61,471 nucleotides of DNA, taken from assembly GCA_046160485.1 (NCBI GenBank), contig JBJXGV010000067.1, forward strand, positions 1 to 61,471. Reading direction: 5' to 3'. The notes under the pieces were generated by a model. The model did not search any database and was not told the DNA's origin. It saw only the letters and a list, made by a program, of their open reading frames with translations. The stretch is from JBJXGV01 sp046160485. Its GTDB lineage: Bacteria > Orphanbacterota > Orphanbacteria > JBJXGV01. Of the stretch, positions 25,246-33,282 are shown piece after piece. Positions within the stretch are counted from its first letter, which is position 1, and each line of letters begins with the position of its first letter. The translations under genes and the position numbers were made by a program.

Positions 25246-27273
25246 TTAGCGCGACGGGGCGCCGGCCGCGCTCGCGGCGGCCCTGGTGCGCTCGATGCGC
25301 TCGCGCGCGAGTTGGCCCGTGCGGTTCGGATCGAGGCTCGCCGCCCGCTCGAACTGAGCGATCGCCTCGGCCCAACGCTTCTCGTTCGCGAGGCAGTCGC
25401 CGCGCAGCATCGCGACGCGCCCGTCGGTCGGATCGAGCGCCTCGTACGCTTCGAGGACCGGCGCGGCGTCGGCGCATCGCCCGCGCAGGATCAAAAGCTG
25501 CGCAAGCGACCGGTAGAGAAACGTGTCGTGAATCCGGTGCGCCGAATCTTGAAGCAGTTCGACGGCTTCGTCGGCGCGCTCGAGGCGCATGAGGCTAAAC
25601 GCAAGGACGCGGAGCGCGCTGACGCACGACGGGCACGCGGCGACGACTTCACGCGCAAGCCGCGCCGCCTCGTCGAAACGCCCCGCCTCGTAAGCGTGCT
25701 CCGCGTCATGCGCCGCGGTGTACGTGGCGATCATCGCCTTCGGATCGGCGAGCTCGGCAGCGGCGGCGGCGCCCTCGCTCGCGGCGGCGCGCGGCGGCGC
25801 ACTCGAAGCGCCTTGCAAGTAGCCGAGCGATTCGAGCCGTTCGATTTCTTCGTCGGAGAGAGTGCGCGCGTTCGCGTCGGGGGCCGCGCCGTCGCGTATA
25901 CCGCCGGCGCCGCCTGCGATCGCCTCGGCCGTGCTCCACGCATCGATCCGCGCCGCGAGGTCGTCGCGCATCGCCGCAAGCGCCGCGCCTCCCGTCGCGT
26001 AGGCGTTGCTCGCCTCGCCGGGATCCGCGCGCAGATCGTAGTACTCCGGCGCCGGCGCAAGGATGTATTTCGCGCTCCGCGTGCGCAGCCCTTGCAACGG
26101 ACTCCATCCCGCGAGGTAGAACGGCGAAAGCGTTTCGATGTAGATCGCGCGATTCGGGTCTACATCCGTACGTAGAAGACTCACGCCGTCGGTCGCGGCA
26201 GTGACGGGCGCGCTCGAATCCTCCAGCACGTTCGTGGCCGCGGGCGCGCTCGACACGGCTGGCGCGATGCCGAGCAAGTCCTCGATCGTGGCGCGCAAAT
26301 CGACGAGGCCCGCGATGCGATCAACCTCGACGTACGCGCGATCGAAGAGCGCCTTCGCCGAAACGATGAGCGGCGCGCGCATCGTCGCTTCGTAGACGAA
26401 GAGCCCGTGCGTCGGCTCGCCGTGTTCGCCGAGCGCCTCGCCGTGATCCGCGGTCACGACGATGAGCGTTTTCTCTAGTCGCCCCTGGCGCTCGATCGCA
26501 TCGACGAGCCGCGCGATCTGCGCGTCGACGAACGCGATCTCCGCGTCGTAGCCGCGCCCCGCGAAGCGCGCCTCCCGCTCGAGCGGCGACTCGTACGGCA
26601 AATGCGGATCGAAGTAGTGCGCCCACGCGAAGAACGGCGCGCCGGATTGTCCTTCGAGCCACGCGATCGCCGCGTCGGTGACCGCGTCGGCGCCGCGCTC
26701 GTTGAAGTCGGGCATTTTCGGCCGGTATCCCGCCGCGCTCACCGCGAAGTCGTACGTGTCGAATCCTTGCGCGAGGCCGAAGCGCTCGTCGAGAACGAAC
26801 GCGCCGACGAACGCGCCGGTCGCGTAGCCGCGCGCGCGCAAAACCTCGGCGAGCGTTTCGTGCGCGGGCGCGAGCGACTGCCGCCCGTTGTCGCGCACGC
26901 CGTGACGCGGCGGATAGAGCCCGGTGAACATCGTCGCGTGGGAAGGCAGCGTGAGCGGCGCGCTCGTCACCGCGTCGTCGAAACGAACGCCGCGCGAGGC
27001 GAGCGCATCGATCGCCGGCGTCTCCGCGAGCGCGTAGCCGTAGCATCCGATGCGATCGCGGCGTGTCGTGTCGAGCGTGATCAGCAAGACGTTCCAGCCG
27101 GCCGCCGCGCCGGGCGGCGCGTGCGCTCGCCATCCGCCCGCGCGTGCGGACTTCGCGCGCTCCGCTGGGCCACGCGCGGATTCATCGCTGCCGCCGCGCT
27201 CGCCGCCACCGCCACACGACGCGAGCGCCAGTGCAAGCGCGAGCGCGAGCGCACGCAGCGGACACGCGGTCAT
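25246..27273 (-). CDS. Sulfatase-fold (alkaline-phosphatase superfamily) lipoprotein with TPR tail
   Basis: A protein of 675 residues from the ATG at 27273; an in-frame ATG at 27315 is the alternative. A signal ends LALASC and a Gly-rich linker follows. The hydrolase domain has NVLLITLDTTRRDRIGCYGY (metal-binding Asp), the nucleophile loop APLTLPSHATMFTGLYPP, and VTADHGEALGEHGEPTHG (Asp-His metal ligands). Active sulfatases need C/S-x-P-S/A-R, where Cys or Ser becomes formylglycine; here the loop reads T-L-P-S-H, so it is not a canonical sulfatase. Thr is the nucleophile in lipid A phosphoethanolamine transferases, so a phospho-transferase or phosphodiesterase is possible. Helical repeats from ~545 (EAARLAREVVAACPSCVSAL, AEAIAQFERAASLDPN) are TPR-like. 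It ends in Ala/Arg-rich sequence. Confidence 0.82.
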   Translation of the reverse strand: MTACPLRALALALALALASCGGGGERGGSDESARGPAERAKSARAGGWRAHAPPGAAAGWNVLLITLDTTRRDRIGCYGYALAETPAIDALASRGVRFDDAVTSAPLTLPSHATMFTGLYPPRHGVRDNGRQSLAPAHETLAEVLRARGYATGAFVGAFVLDERFGLAQGFDTYDFAVSAAGYRPKMPDFNERGADAVTDAAIAWLEGQSGAPFFAWAHYFDPHLPYESPLEREARFAGRGYDAEIAFVDAQIARLVDAIERQGRLEKTLIVVTADHGEALGEHGEPTHGLFVYEATMRAPLIVSAKALFDRAYVEVDRIAGLVDLRATIEDLLGIAPAVSSAPAATNVLEDSSAPVTAATDGVSLLRTDVDPNRAIYIETLSPFYLAGWSPLQGLRTRSAKYILAPAPEYYDLRADPGEASNAYATGGAALAAMRDDLAARIDAWSTAEAIAGGAGGIRDGAAPDANARTLSDEEIERLESLGYLQGASSAPPRAAASEGAAAAAELADPKAMIATYTAAHDAEHAYEAGRFDEAARLAREVVAACPSCVSALRVLAFSLMRLERADEAVELLQDSAHRIHDTFLYRSLAQLLILRGRCADAAPVLEAYEALDPTDGRVAMLRGDCLANEKRWAEAIAQFERAASLDPNRTGQLARERIERTRAAASAAGAPSR

Positions 27274-27326
27274 TTTCGCAACGCGGGGCGCACGCGCGTC
27301 GCGCAGGATGAACATTGGGGTGTGTT

Positions 27327-29258
27327 TCAGCGGACGACCGTCATCTTCCCGTGCGCACTCGTGCCGAGCGCATCGATGCGGTAGCCGTAGATGCCGGGCG
27401 CGACGGTACGCCCCGCGTCGTCGCGGCGGTCCCACGCGACCTCGTGCGCGCCCGCGCCGCCCGCGCCGTCGAGCAGCGCGCGCACGCGCCGTCCGCTCAT
27501 ATCGTAGATGCCGAGGCGTACGTGCGCCGTCGCGCCGAGCGAAAAGCGGATCGTCGTCCGATCGACGAGCGGGTTCGGCGCGCTTCCGGCGAGCGACAGC
27601 GCGCCGCCAACGCCCAAACCATCGACCGCGCTTCCTCCGGACACCGACGTGATGCCGTCGGCCTGATTCAAAACGATGAAGTGATTCACCGGGATTCCCG
27701 AGATCTCGTACACCTCGCCATTCGGCCATTCGACACGCACGAGATCCGTGACCGTCACGCCGCCGAGCCCGAAGTGCGCCTCTGCCGGATCCTGCGACAC
27801 GTAGTTCGATCCGGCGCGCAGTTCGCGCATCTGCGTCTTACCGTTCGCGGTCACGTAGATGCGCGCGCCGATCGCCTCCGTGTTCGGTGCGAGCCCGACA
27901 AGTTTCACGCCGAGCCAGTTCGACGCGTTGCCGCCATTGTTGCGATAGAACGTCGGACCTTGCGAGTTGTTCGCGGCGAAGATGTCGAGATCGCCGTCGC
28001 GATCGAAATCGAAGCTGACGAGGCCGCGCCCGGAGCGCGTGTCGTTTACGCCGAGCGGCGCACCCATTTCGGTGAACGCGCCGGCGCCGTTCGCCACGAA
28101 CATGCGCGACGTATCCGCCGCGAATGGCACGCGCATTCCGTTCACGTGATACAGATCGAGATTCCCGTCGTTGTTGTAGTCCGCGAAGCTCGAACCCCAG
28201 CCCCAACCGCCCGCGCGCACGCCAGCCGCCGTCGTCACGTCCTCGAAGACGCCCGCGCCCGTGTTGCGGTAGAGGCGATTCCCATCCCGCGAAGACGGCG
28301 GGTCGTAAATGCTCGACACGAACCAATCGAGGTCGCCGTCGTCATCATAGTCGGCAACGCTGCCGCCCATTCCGAACTGATCGGTGATCACGAGTTCGTC
28401 CGTGATCTCGGTGAACGTCCCGTCGCCGTCGTTGAGATAGATCTCGCTCGTGCCAAAGTCGGACGCGAAGAGAATGTCGGGCCAGTCGTCGTTGTTGATG
28501 TCCGCGAAGTTGCCGGTGAGCGTGAACTCGATGATGTCGTCGCCGAAGAGATTGAAGCCCGCGGCTTGGTCGACGTCTGTGAATGTGCCGTTGCCGTTGT
28601 TGCGCCACAGGTGGCCCCACGAAAACTGCGGCGCGCCCCAATGACACATCAGGATGTCGAGGTCGCCGTCGCGATCGTAGTCGCCGAATGCCGAGGAGCT
28701 CGTATCGTCCGTGTAGACGATGCCGCACGTCGCAGTCACGTTTTGAAACGTACCGTTGCCGAGGTTGCGATAGAGACGCGGTTCTGCCGCGCCGATTCCG
28801 CCGATCAAGAGATCGAGCCAGCCGTCGCCATCGTAGTCCGCGAAGATGGGCCCGCTCGACTTCACACCGGTGATGTTCACGCCGGCGGCCGCGCCGACTT
28901 CTTGAAACGTCCCGTTGCCCGTGTTGCGAAAAAGAAGGTTCGCGCCGATGTCGCCGCGCACGACGTACAAATCGATGTCGCCGTCCTTATCGTAGTCGCC
29001 CGCCGCAACGCCGCCCGAGAAGTAGTGCGCGTCGTTCACGAGTCCGCCCGTGAAACCGTGCACGTAGTTGAACCCGGCTTGCGTCGTGATGTCCGTGAAG
29101 TTCCAGACGTTCGAGTTGGCGTGCGCCGCGGGGGGCGAGGGCGCAAGCGCCGGCGTCAGGACGAAAAGAACGATGAGTCTCAGAAAGGCGGCGGGCGAAC
29201 TCTCGCGAGCGCCGGGGCGACGTACTGGCGTCGGACTGCTGTTCCACGCGTCGGGCAT
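27327..29258 (-). CDS. FG-GAP/VCBS and ASPIC-UnbV surface protein with FlgD-like C-terminus (CRTAC1-like)
   Basis: A protein of 643 residues. Signal peptide to about residue 47. At least six VCBS/FG-GAP blades follow (AAGDYDKDGDIDLYVVRG, FADYDGDGWLDLLIGG, FGDYDRDGDLDILMCHWG and others), each with the DxDxDGxxDL calcium-binding loop, forming a beta-propeller. An ASPIC/UnbV domain (WLGVKLVGLAPNTEAIGARI to VEWPNG) sits at ~445-520. A FlgD-like domain closes the protein (SAPNPLVDRTTIRF, IYDMSGRRVRALLDG, PGIYGYRIDALG). It should be exported and perhaps surface-attached. Its downstream neighbour (54 bases past its stop) is the sulfatase-fold lipoprotein. A weak AGGT precedes the ATG. Confidence 0.9.
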   Translation of the reverse strand: MPDAWNSSPTPVRRPGARESSPAAFLRLIVLFVLTPALAPSPPAAHANSNVWNFTDITTQAGFNYVHGFTGGLVNDAHYFSGGVAAGDYDKDGDIDLYVVRGDIGANLLFRNTGNGTFQEVGAAAGVNITGVKSSGPIFADYDGDGWLDLLIGGIGAAEPRLYRNLGNGTFQNVTATCGIVYTDDTSSSAFGDYDRDGDLDILMCHWGAPQFSWGHLWRNNGNGTFTDVDQAAGFNLFGDDIIEFTLTGNFADINNDDWPDILFASDFGTSEIYLNDGDGTFTEITDELVITDQFGMGGSVADYDDDGDLDWFVSSIYDPPSSRDGNRLYRNTGAGVFEDVTTAAGVRAGGWGWGSSFADYNNDGNLDLYHVNGMRVPFAADTSRMFVANGAGAFTEMGAPLGVNDTRSGRGLVSFDFDRDGDLDIFAANNSQGPTFYRNNGGNASNWLGVKLVGLAPNTEAIGARIYVTANGKTQMRELRAGSNYVSQDPAEAHFGLGGVTVTDLVRVEWPNGEVYEISGIPVNHFIVLNQADGITSVSGGSAVDGLGVGGALSLAGSAPNPLVDRTTIRFSLGATAHVRLGIYDMSGRRVRALLDGAGGAGAHEVAWDRRDDAGRTVAPGIYGYRIDALGTSAHGKMTVVR

Positions 29259-29472
29259 TGTCTACCTGCGTTGGGTCACGCTTCGGCCTATGGGGGCTGA
29301 ATGTTGGTTGGCATGGTATCACGCGGCGCGGCTCGAAGTCACTAGGGAGTCTGCGATGCCGACTCGGTCCGCCCCTCCCCCGCCGCGCGCGGCCGGTGCG
29401 GCGCCATTCGAGAGCGCGCTTTCCCGCGCGCGAGCGCGGCGGCTATACTCGCCCGCCGAGGAGGACGAACCG

Positions 29473-31233
29473 ATGAACGCACTGAGGATGACATGGCGAT
29501 TGCCAGACGCGGAGGCGCGCGACGTCGCCGCGTCGCTCGACGCTTGGGAGCGCGCCGGGAACACCGCGCGGCTGTGGGCGCGCGACGCGGCGCTCTGGAC
29601 GGGTACCGACGAGGCCGCGTGGCTCGGCTGGCTCGACATCGTCGAGGCGCAGCGCGACAGCGCCGACCGGCTCGCGAACTTCGCGCTCGAGGTGCGTCGC
29701 GACGGATTCACGCACGCGATCCTCCTCGGCATGGGCGGTTCGAGCCTCGCCCCCGAGGTATTCGCGATGACCTTCGGCCGCGTCGCGGGCGCGCCCGCGC
29801 TCTCGGTGCTCGACTCGACGGACCCCGCGCAGGTGCGCGCCGCCGAGGCGAAGGTCGATCTGGCGCGCACGCTCTTCATCGTGTCGAGCAAGTCGGGCTC
29901 GACGCTCGAGCCGAACGTTTTTCGAGACTACTTCCTCGATCGGGCGCGGCAAACGCTCGGCGCAGCGAAGGCGGCGGAACACTTCGTCGCGATCACCGAC
30001 CCCGGTTCGCAGCTCGAACGCTTCGCGCAGGCCGAGGGGTTTCGCCGCATCTTCCCTGGCGTGCCGACGATCGGGGGGCGCTACTCGGCGCTCTCGCATT
30101 TCGGGACCGTGCCGGCGGCGGTAATGGGTGTCGACGTCGCGCAGTTGCTCGATCGCGCGGATGAGATGGCGCGCGCGTGCGGCGCGAGTGTCGCGGCGAA
30201 CGACAACGCGGGGGTCGCGCTCGGCGTTGCGCTCGGCGTGATGGCCGCGCGGCACCGTCGCGACAAGCTCACCGTCATCGCGTCGCCCGGCGTGCACGAC
30301 CTCGGCGCGTGGCTCGAACAGCTCATCGCCGAATCCACGGGCAAGCACGGCGCGGGGATCATTCCTGTGGATCGCGAGGCGCTCGGCGATGCGCGCGATT
30401 ACGGGAGCGACCGCGTCTTCGCGTACCTGCGGCTTGCGGGAGCGGCCGACGCCGCGCAGGATCGCGCGGCTGACGCGCTCGAGCGCGCCGGGCAGCCGGT
30501 GATTCGCATCGCGCTGCGCGACGCGTACGATCTCGGCGCCGAGTTTTTCCGCTGGGAGATCGCCACCGCGGTCGCGGGTGCGATCCTCCAGATCAATCCG
30601 TTCGACCAGCCCGATGTCGAGGCGAGCAAGATAGCGACGCGCGGGCTCACGTCGGCGTACGAGACGTCGGGTGCGCTGCCGGACGAGGCGCCGATACTCG
30701 ACGCAGAGGGAATCGCGCTCTACGCGGACGCGCGCAATGCGGCGGCGATCCTCGACGCGGTGAGCGCGCGTCGCGCCGACGCCGGCGCCGCGACTGGGGA
30801 CGGCACGCTCGTCGCCGCGCTGCGCGCACACCTCGCGCGGCTTGCACCCGGCGATTACTTCGCGCTTCTGGCTTACATCGAAATGAACGACGCTCACGAG
30901 CGCGCGCTCCAAACGATGCGCATCGCGGTGCGCAACGCGAAGGGCGTCGCAACCTGCCTCGGCTTCGGCCCGCGATTCCTTCACTCGACGGGCCAGGCCT
31001 ACAAGGGCGGACCCGCAAGCGGCGTGTTTCTGCAGATCACGTGCGACGACGCGCACGACCTCGCGATTCCGGGAGCGCGTTACACGTTCGGCATCGTGAA
31101 GGCGGCGCAGGCACGCGGCGACTTCGCGGTGCTCGCGGAGCGGGAACGGCGCGCGCTGCGCGTGCATCTCGGCGCGGATGTCGCCGGAGGCCTCGCGCGC
31201 CTCGGTGAGGTGATCGCGCGCGCACTCGCGTAG
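29473..31233 (+). CDS. Glucose-6-phosphate isomerase of the transaldolase-fusion type, without the transaldolase part
   Basis: A protein of 586 residues beginning at the ATG with GAGGAG upstream. Two SIS domains are present: FTHAILLGMGGSSLAPEVF, FIVSSKSGSTLEPNVF, the PGI signature 1 region TIGGRYSALSHFGTVPAAVMG (~200) and signature 2 INPFDQPDVEASK (~375), plus ESTGKHGAGIIPV. The enzyme interconverts glucose 6-phosphate and fructose 6-phosphate in glycolysis and gluconeogenesis. The closest style is the isomerase half of bifunctional transaldolase/phosphoglucose isomerases. The sequence upstream is divergent and encodes no transaldolase, so here it is a free-standing enzyme. The C-terminal SIS/extension (ALLAYIEMNDAHERALQ) is also as in the fusions. 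Confidence 0.88.
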   Translation: MNALRMTWRLPDAEARDVAASLDAWERAGNTARLWARDAALWTGTDEAAWLGWLDIVEAQRDSADRLANFALEVRRDGFTHAILLGMGGSSLAPEVFAMTFGRVAGAPALSVLDSTDPAQVRAAEAKVDLARTLFIVSSKSGSTLEPNVFRDYFLDRARQTLGAAKAAEHFVAITDPGSQLERFAQAEGFRRIFPGVPTIGGRYSALSHFGTVPAAVMGVDVAQLLDRADEMARACGASVAANDNAGVALGVALGVMAARHRRDKLTVIASPGVHDLGAWLEQLIAESTGKHGAGIIPVDREALGDARDYGSDRVFAYLRLAGAADAAQDRAADALERAGQPVIRIALRDAYDLGAEFFRWEIATAVAGAILQINPFDQPDVEASKIATRGLTSAYETSGALPDEAPILDAEGIALYADARNAAAILDAVSARRADAGAATGDGTLVAALRAHLARLAPGDYFALLAYIEMNDAHERALQTMRIAVRNAKGVATCLGFGPRFLHSTGQAYKGGPASGVFLQITCDDAHDLAIPGARYTFGIVKAAQARGDFAVLAERERRALRVHLGADVAGGLARLGEVIARALA

Positions 31234-31305
31234 CCCGCGCGCGACGCCTGTACGCCGACAGGTTCGGCGCCCGGCACCGCGAGTTCCTTCACGCGACACG
31301 AACGT

Positions 31306-32124
31306 TTAGTCGATGATGCCGACCTCGCTGAACTCCGGCAGGCCGCGCCAATAAATCCCCCAGCCCGCGATGAGAACGAGCGCGATCACGTACGACGCGA
31401 GGAAGAACGCGACGAGCGGACGCCGGAGGAGCCATTCGCGGCGCTCTGGCACGCGCAGCGCGCGCGCGCCGACGATCGCGACGAACGCAATCGCGAACGG
31501 AATGAAGATCGGCGTCGTGGCGCCTTCGATCGTCATGAGGAAGAGCGTGACGCCGTGCGCGGCGGCGGGAAGGACGAGCGACAGGGCAGAGACGTCAGCG
31601 GCGGGCGCGCCGGCATCGTCGCGCGCGGCGGATGCGCCGCGCGGACCGAGCGCGCGCCACGCCAATAGCGCCGATAGCCCGAACGCTCCCGTGTGCCACA
31701 TGTAGTGGCCGAGCGTCTCGTCGTAGAAATGCGTGAGCGCCGCGAGCCGCTCGGGCGAGTTCTCGCGCAGGAGGTGCGCGATCGAATTTGCGGCGAGGTG
31801 TGTGCCATGCCCCACGCCCCAGCACGCGGCGAGCACGAGAAACGTGATCGTGGCACCCGTCGATACCGCGCCCGATCGCGCGCCCTGAAACAGAATCCAA
31901 TAGATCGGAAAAAGCACGAGCGGCGCCAAGAGATCGACGGCCTCGCTGACTTGCAGAAGAGGAAAGCCGGGAAGCGGCTCGCTCAGCGTGACGGGCGCGA
32001 TAATGAACCACGCGAACGCGAAGGCAAACGCGGCGATGAGCGTCATCGCGCGGCGCGGCGCGGCCGCCGCGTGCGACGCGTGCGACGCATGCGACACGTG
32101 CGGCACGTGCGGCTCGCTCACCAC
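31306..32124 (-). CDS. His-rich multi-pass membrane protein of unknown function
   Basis: A protein of 272 residues with about seven hydrophobic helices. The N-terminus is unusually His-rich (HVPHVSHASHASHA). Helix-proximal histidines and acids (GVGHGTHLAANSIAHLL, HFYDETLGHYMWHTG) are spaced like metal- or heme-binding sites, but I cannot name a family. Tandem GTG codons at 32124 and 32121 are possible starts; the second forms a GTGA overlap with the upstream dehydratase-like gene. Coupling to that gene suggests shared expression rather than a known shared pathway. Confidence 0.7.
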   Translation of the reverse strand: MVSEPHVPHVSHASHASHAAAAPRRAMTLIAAFAFAFAWFIIAPVTLSEPLPGFPLLQVSEAVDLLAPLVLFPIYWILFQGARSGAVSTGATITFLVLAACWGVGHGTHLAANSIAHLLRENSPERLAALTHFYDETLGHYMWHTGAFGLSALLAWRALGPRGASAARDDAGAPAADVSALSLVLPAAAHGVTLFLMTIEGATTPIFIPFAIAFVAIVGARALRVPERREWLLRRPLVAFFLASYVIALVLIAGWGIYWRGLPEFSEVGIID

Positions 32125-33101
32125 GGCAAGTGGTCGAGGTCGACGTTGCCGCCGCTGAGCACGATGCCGACGCGCGCAATGCGCCCGCGCTCCGCGCGAT
32201 CGAGCGCCTGAAACTCATCGGAGAAGACGGCCGCGAGTGCGACCGCGGCGCTCGGCTCGATCAGGATCTTCGCGCGCTCCCACGCGAGGCGCATCGCGTC
32301 GATGGTCGCCGCGTCGGGCACCGTGATCACGCGCTCGACGTGATCGCGAATGATCGGCCACGTCAGATCGCCGAGACTCGTGAGGAGTCCGTCGGCAATC
32401 GTGTTCGGCGCGGTTTGCGGCACGCGCTCGCCCGCCGCCATCGAGCGCTCGGCGTCGTCCGCGCCCGCGGGCTCCGCGGCGAAGACGCGGATGCGCGGAT
32501 CGAGCCCGAGCGCCGCGACGCAGATTCCCGAGATGAGCCCGCCGCCGCCCACGGGCGCGATGATCGCGTCGAGCGGCGCACCGGCGAGCGCGGCGGCCTG
32601 ATCGCACAACTCGAGCGCGACCGTCCCCTGCCCCGCGATCACGTCCGGATGATCGAACGGCGGGATGAGCGTCGCGCCCGTCTCCGCGATCACCGCTGCG
32701 GCCGTCGCTTCGCGCGCCGCCAGCGTCGGCTCGCACTCGATGATGCGCGCGCCATAGCCCGCGACCGCGCGCCGCTTCACTGCGTTCGCGTTCCGCGGCA
32801 TCACGACGTGCGCCGCGATTCCGCGCATCCGCGCCGCGAGCGCGATCGCCTGCGCGTGATTACCCGAGCTGTGCGTGACGACGCCGCGCGCCGCCTCAGC
32901 GTCGGTGAGCCGCGTCACCGCGTTGCACGCCCCGCGAAACTTGAACGCCCCGACCTTCTGGAGGTTTTCGCACTTGAGGAAGAGGCTGCGGCCCGCGATC
33001 AGGTCGAGCGTCGCGCACGTCGCGACCGGCGTGATGTGCGCGCGCCCCGCAATGCGCGCGGCCGCCTCGCGCACCGCCGCGAGATTAGCCGCGTACGACA
33101 T
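32118..33101 (-). CDS. Serine racemase / threonine dehydratase-like PLP enzyme
   Basis: A protein of 327 residues of fold-type II PLP enzymes. The PLP lysine is K54 in VGAFKFRGACN, the substrate-carboxylate loop is SSGNHAQ (78-84), the phosphate-binding loop is PVGGGGLISG, and the C-terminal SGGN binds the pyridine nitrogen. AAEPAGADDAERS matches the E-x3-A-x-D divalent metal site of eukaryotic serine racemases (EPxxADD). It lacks the regulatory ACT domain of biosynthetic IlvA. Likely reactions are serine racemisation and/or serine/threonine dehydration. It overlaps the His-rich membrane gene downstream. The motif assignments are strong; the choice between racemase and dehydratase is inference. 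Confidence 0.88.
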   Translation of the reverse strand: MSYAANLAAVREAAARIAGRAHITPVATCATLDLIAGRSLFLKCENLQKVGAFKFRGACNAVTRLTDAEAARGVVTHSSGNHAQAIALAARMRGIAAHVVMPRNANAVKRRAVAGYGARIIECEPTLAAREATAAAVIAETGATLIPPFDHPDVIAGQGTVALELCDQAAALAGAPLDAIIAPVGGGGLISGICVAALGLDPRIRVFAAEPAGADDAERSMAAGERVPQTAPNTIADGLLTSLGDLTWPIIRDHVERVITVPDAATIDAMRLAWERAKILIEPSAAVALAAVFSDEFQALDRAERGRIARVGIVLSGGNVDLDHLPW

Positions 33102-33222
33102 CGAAACTCCCCGGCCTTCGCTCGCAAAACTTCATCGCGGTGCGCATCGAGGCGACAGCCTAGCATTTGCGTACCGCGATTCAAGCCTGGCGACATCGCA
33201 CGCAGCAGCGCCGTGCAGACGC

Positions 33223-33263
33223 AAAAAAGGGGGCGACCACCCCGACAAGCGAGTGGTCGCCCC
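33223..33263 (-). terminator. Intrinsic terminator after the first giant repeat gene
   Basis: On the minus strand GGGGCGACCAC (33263-33253) and GTGGTCGCCCC (33240-33230) form a perfect 11-bp stem around a 12-base loop, followed by C and TTTTTT (33228-33223). It lies 20 bases past the stop codon of the gene ending at 33283. Confidence 0.88.
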
Positions 33264-33282
33264 TGACGCGTCCCGCTTCGTA

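Noticed and set aside
27315..31299. Long antisense frames over the FG-GAP gene and the phosphoglucose isomerase gene (27315-29300 plus, 29443-31299 minus)
   Set aside because: Composition is Arg/Ala-rich shadow, and both true genes have complete motifs.
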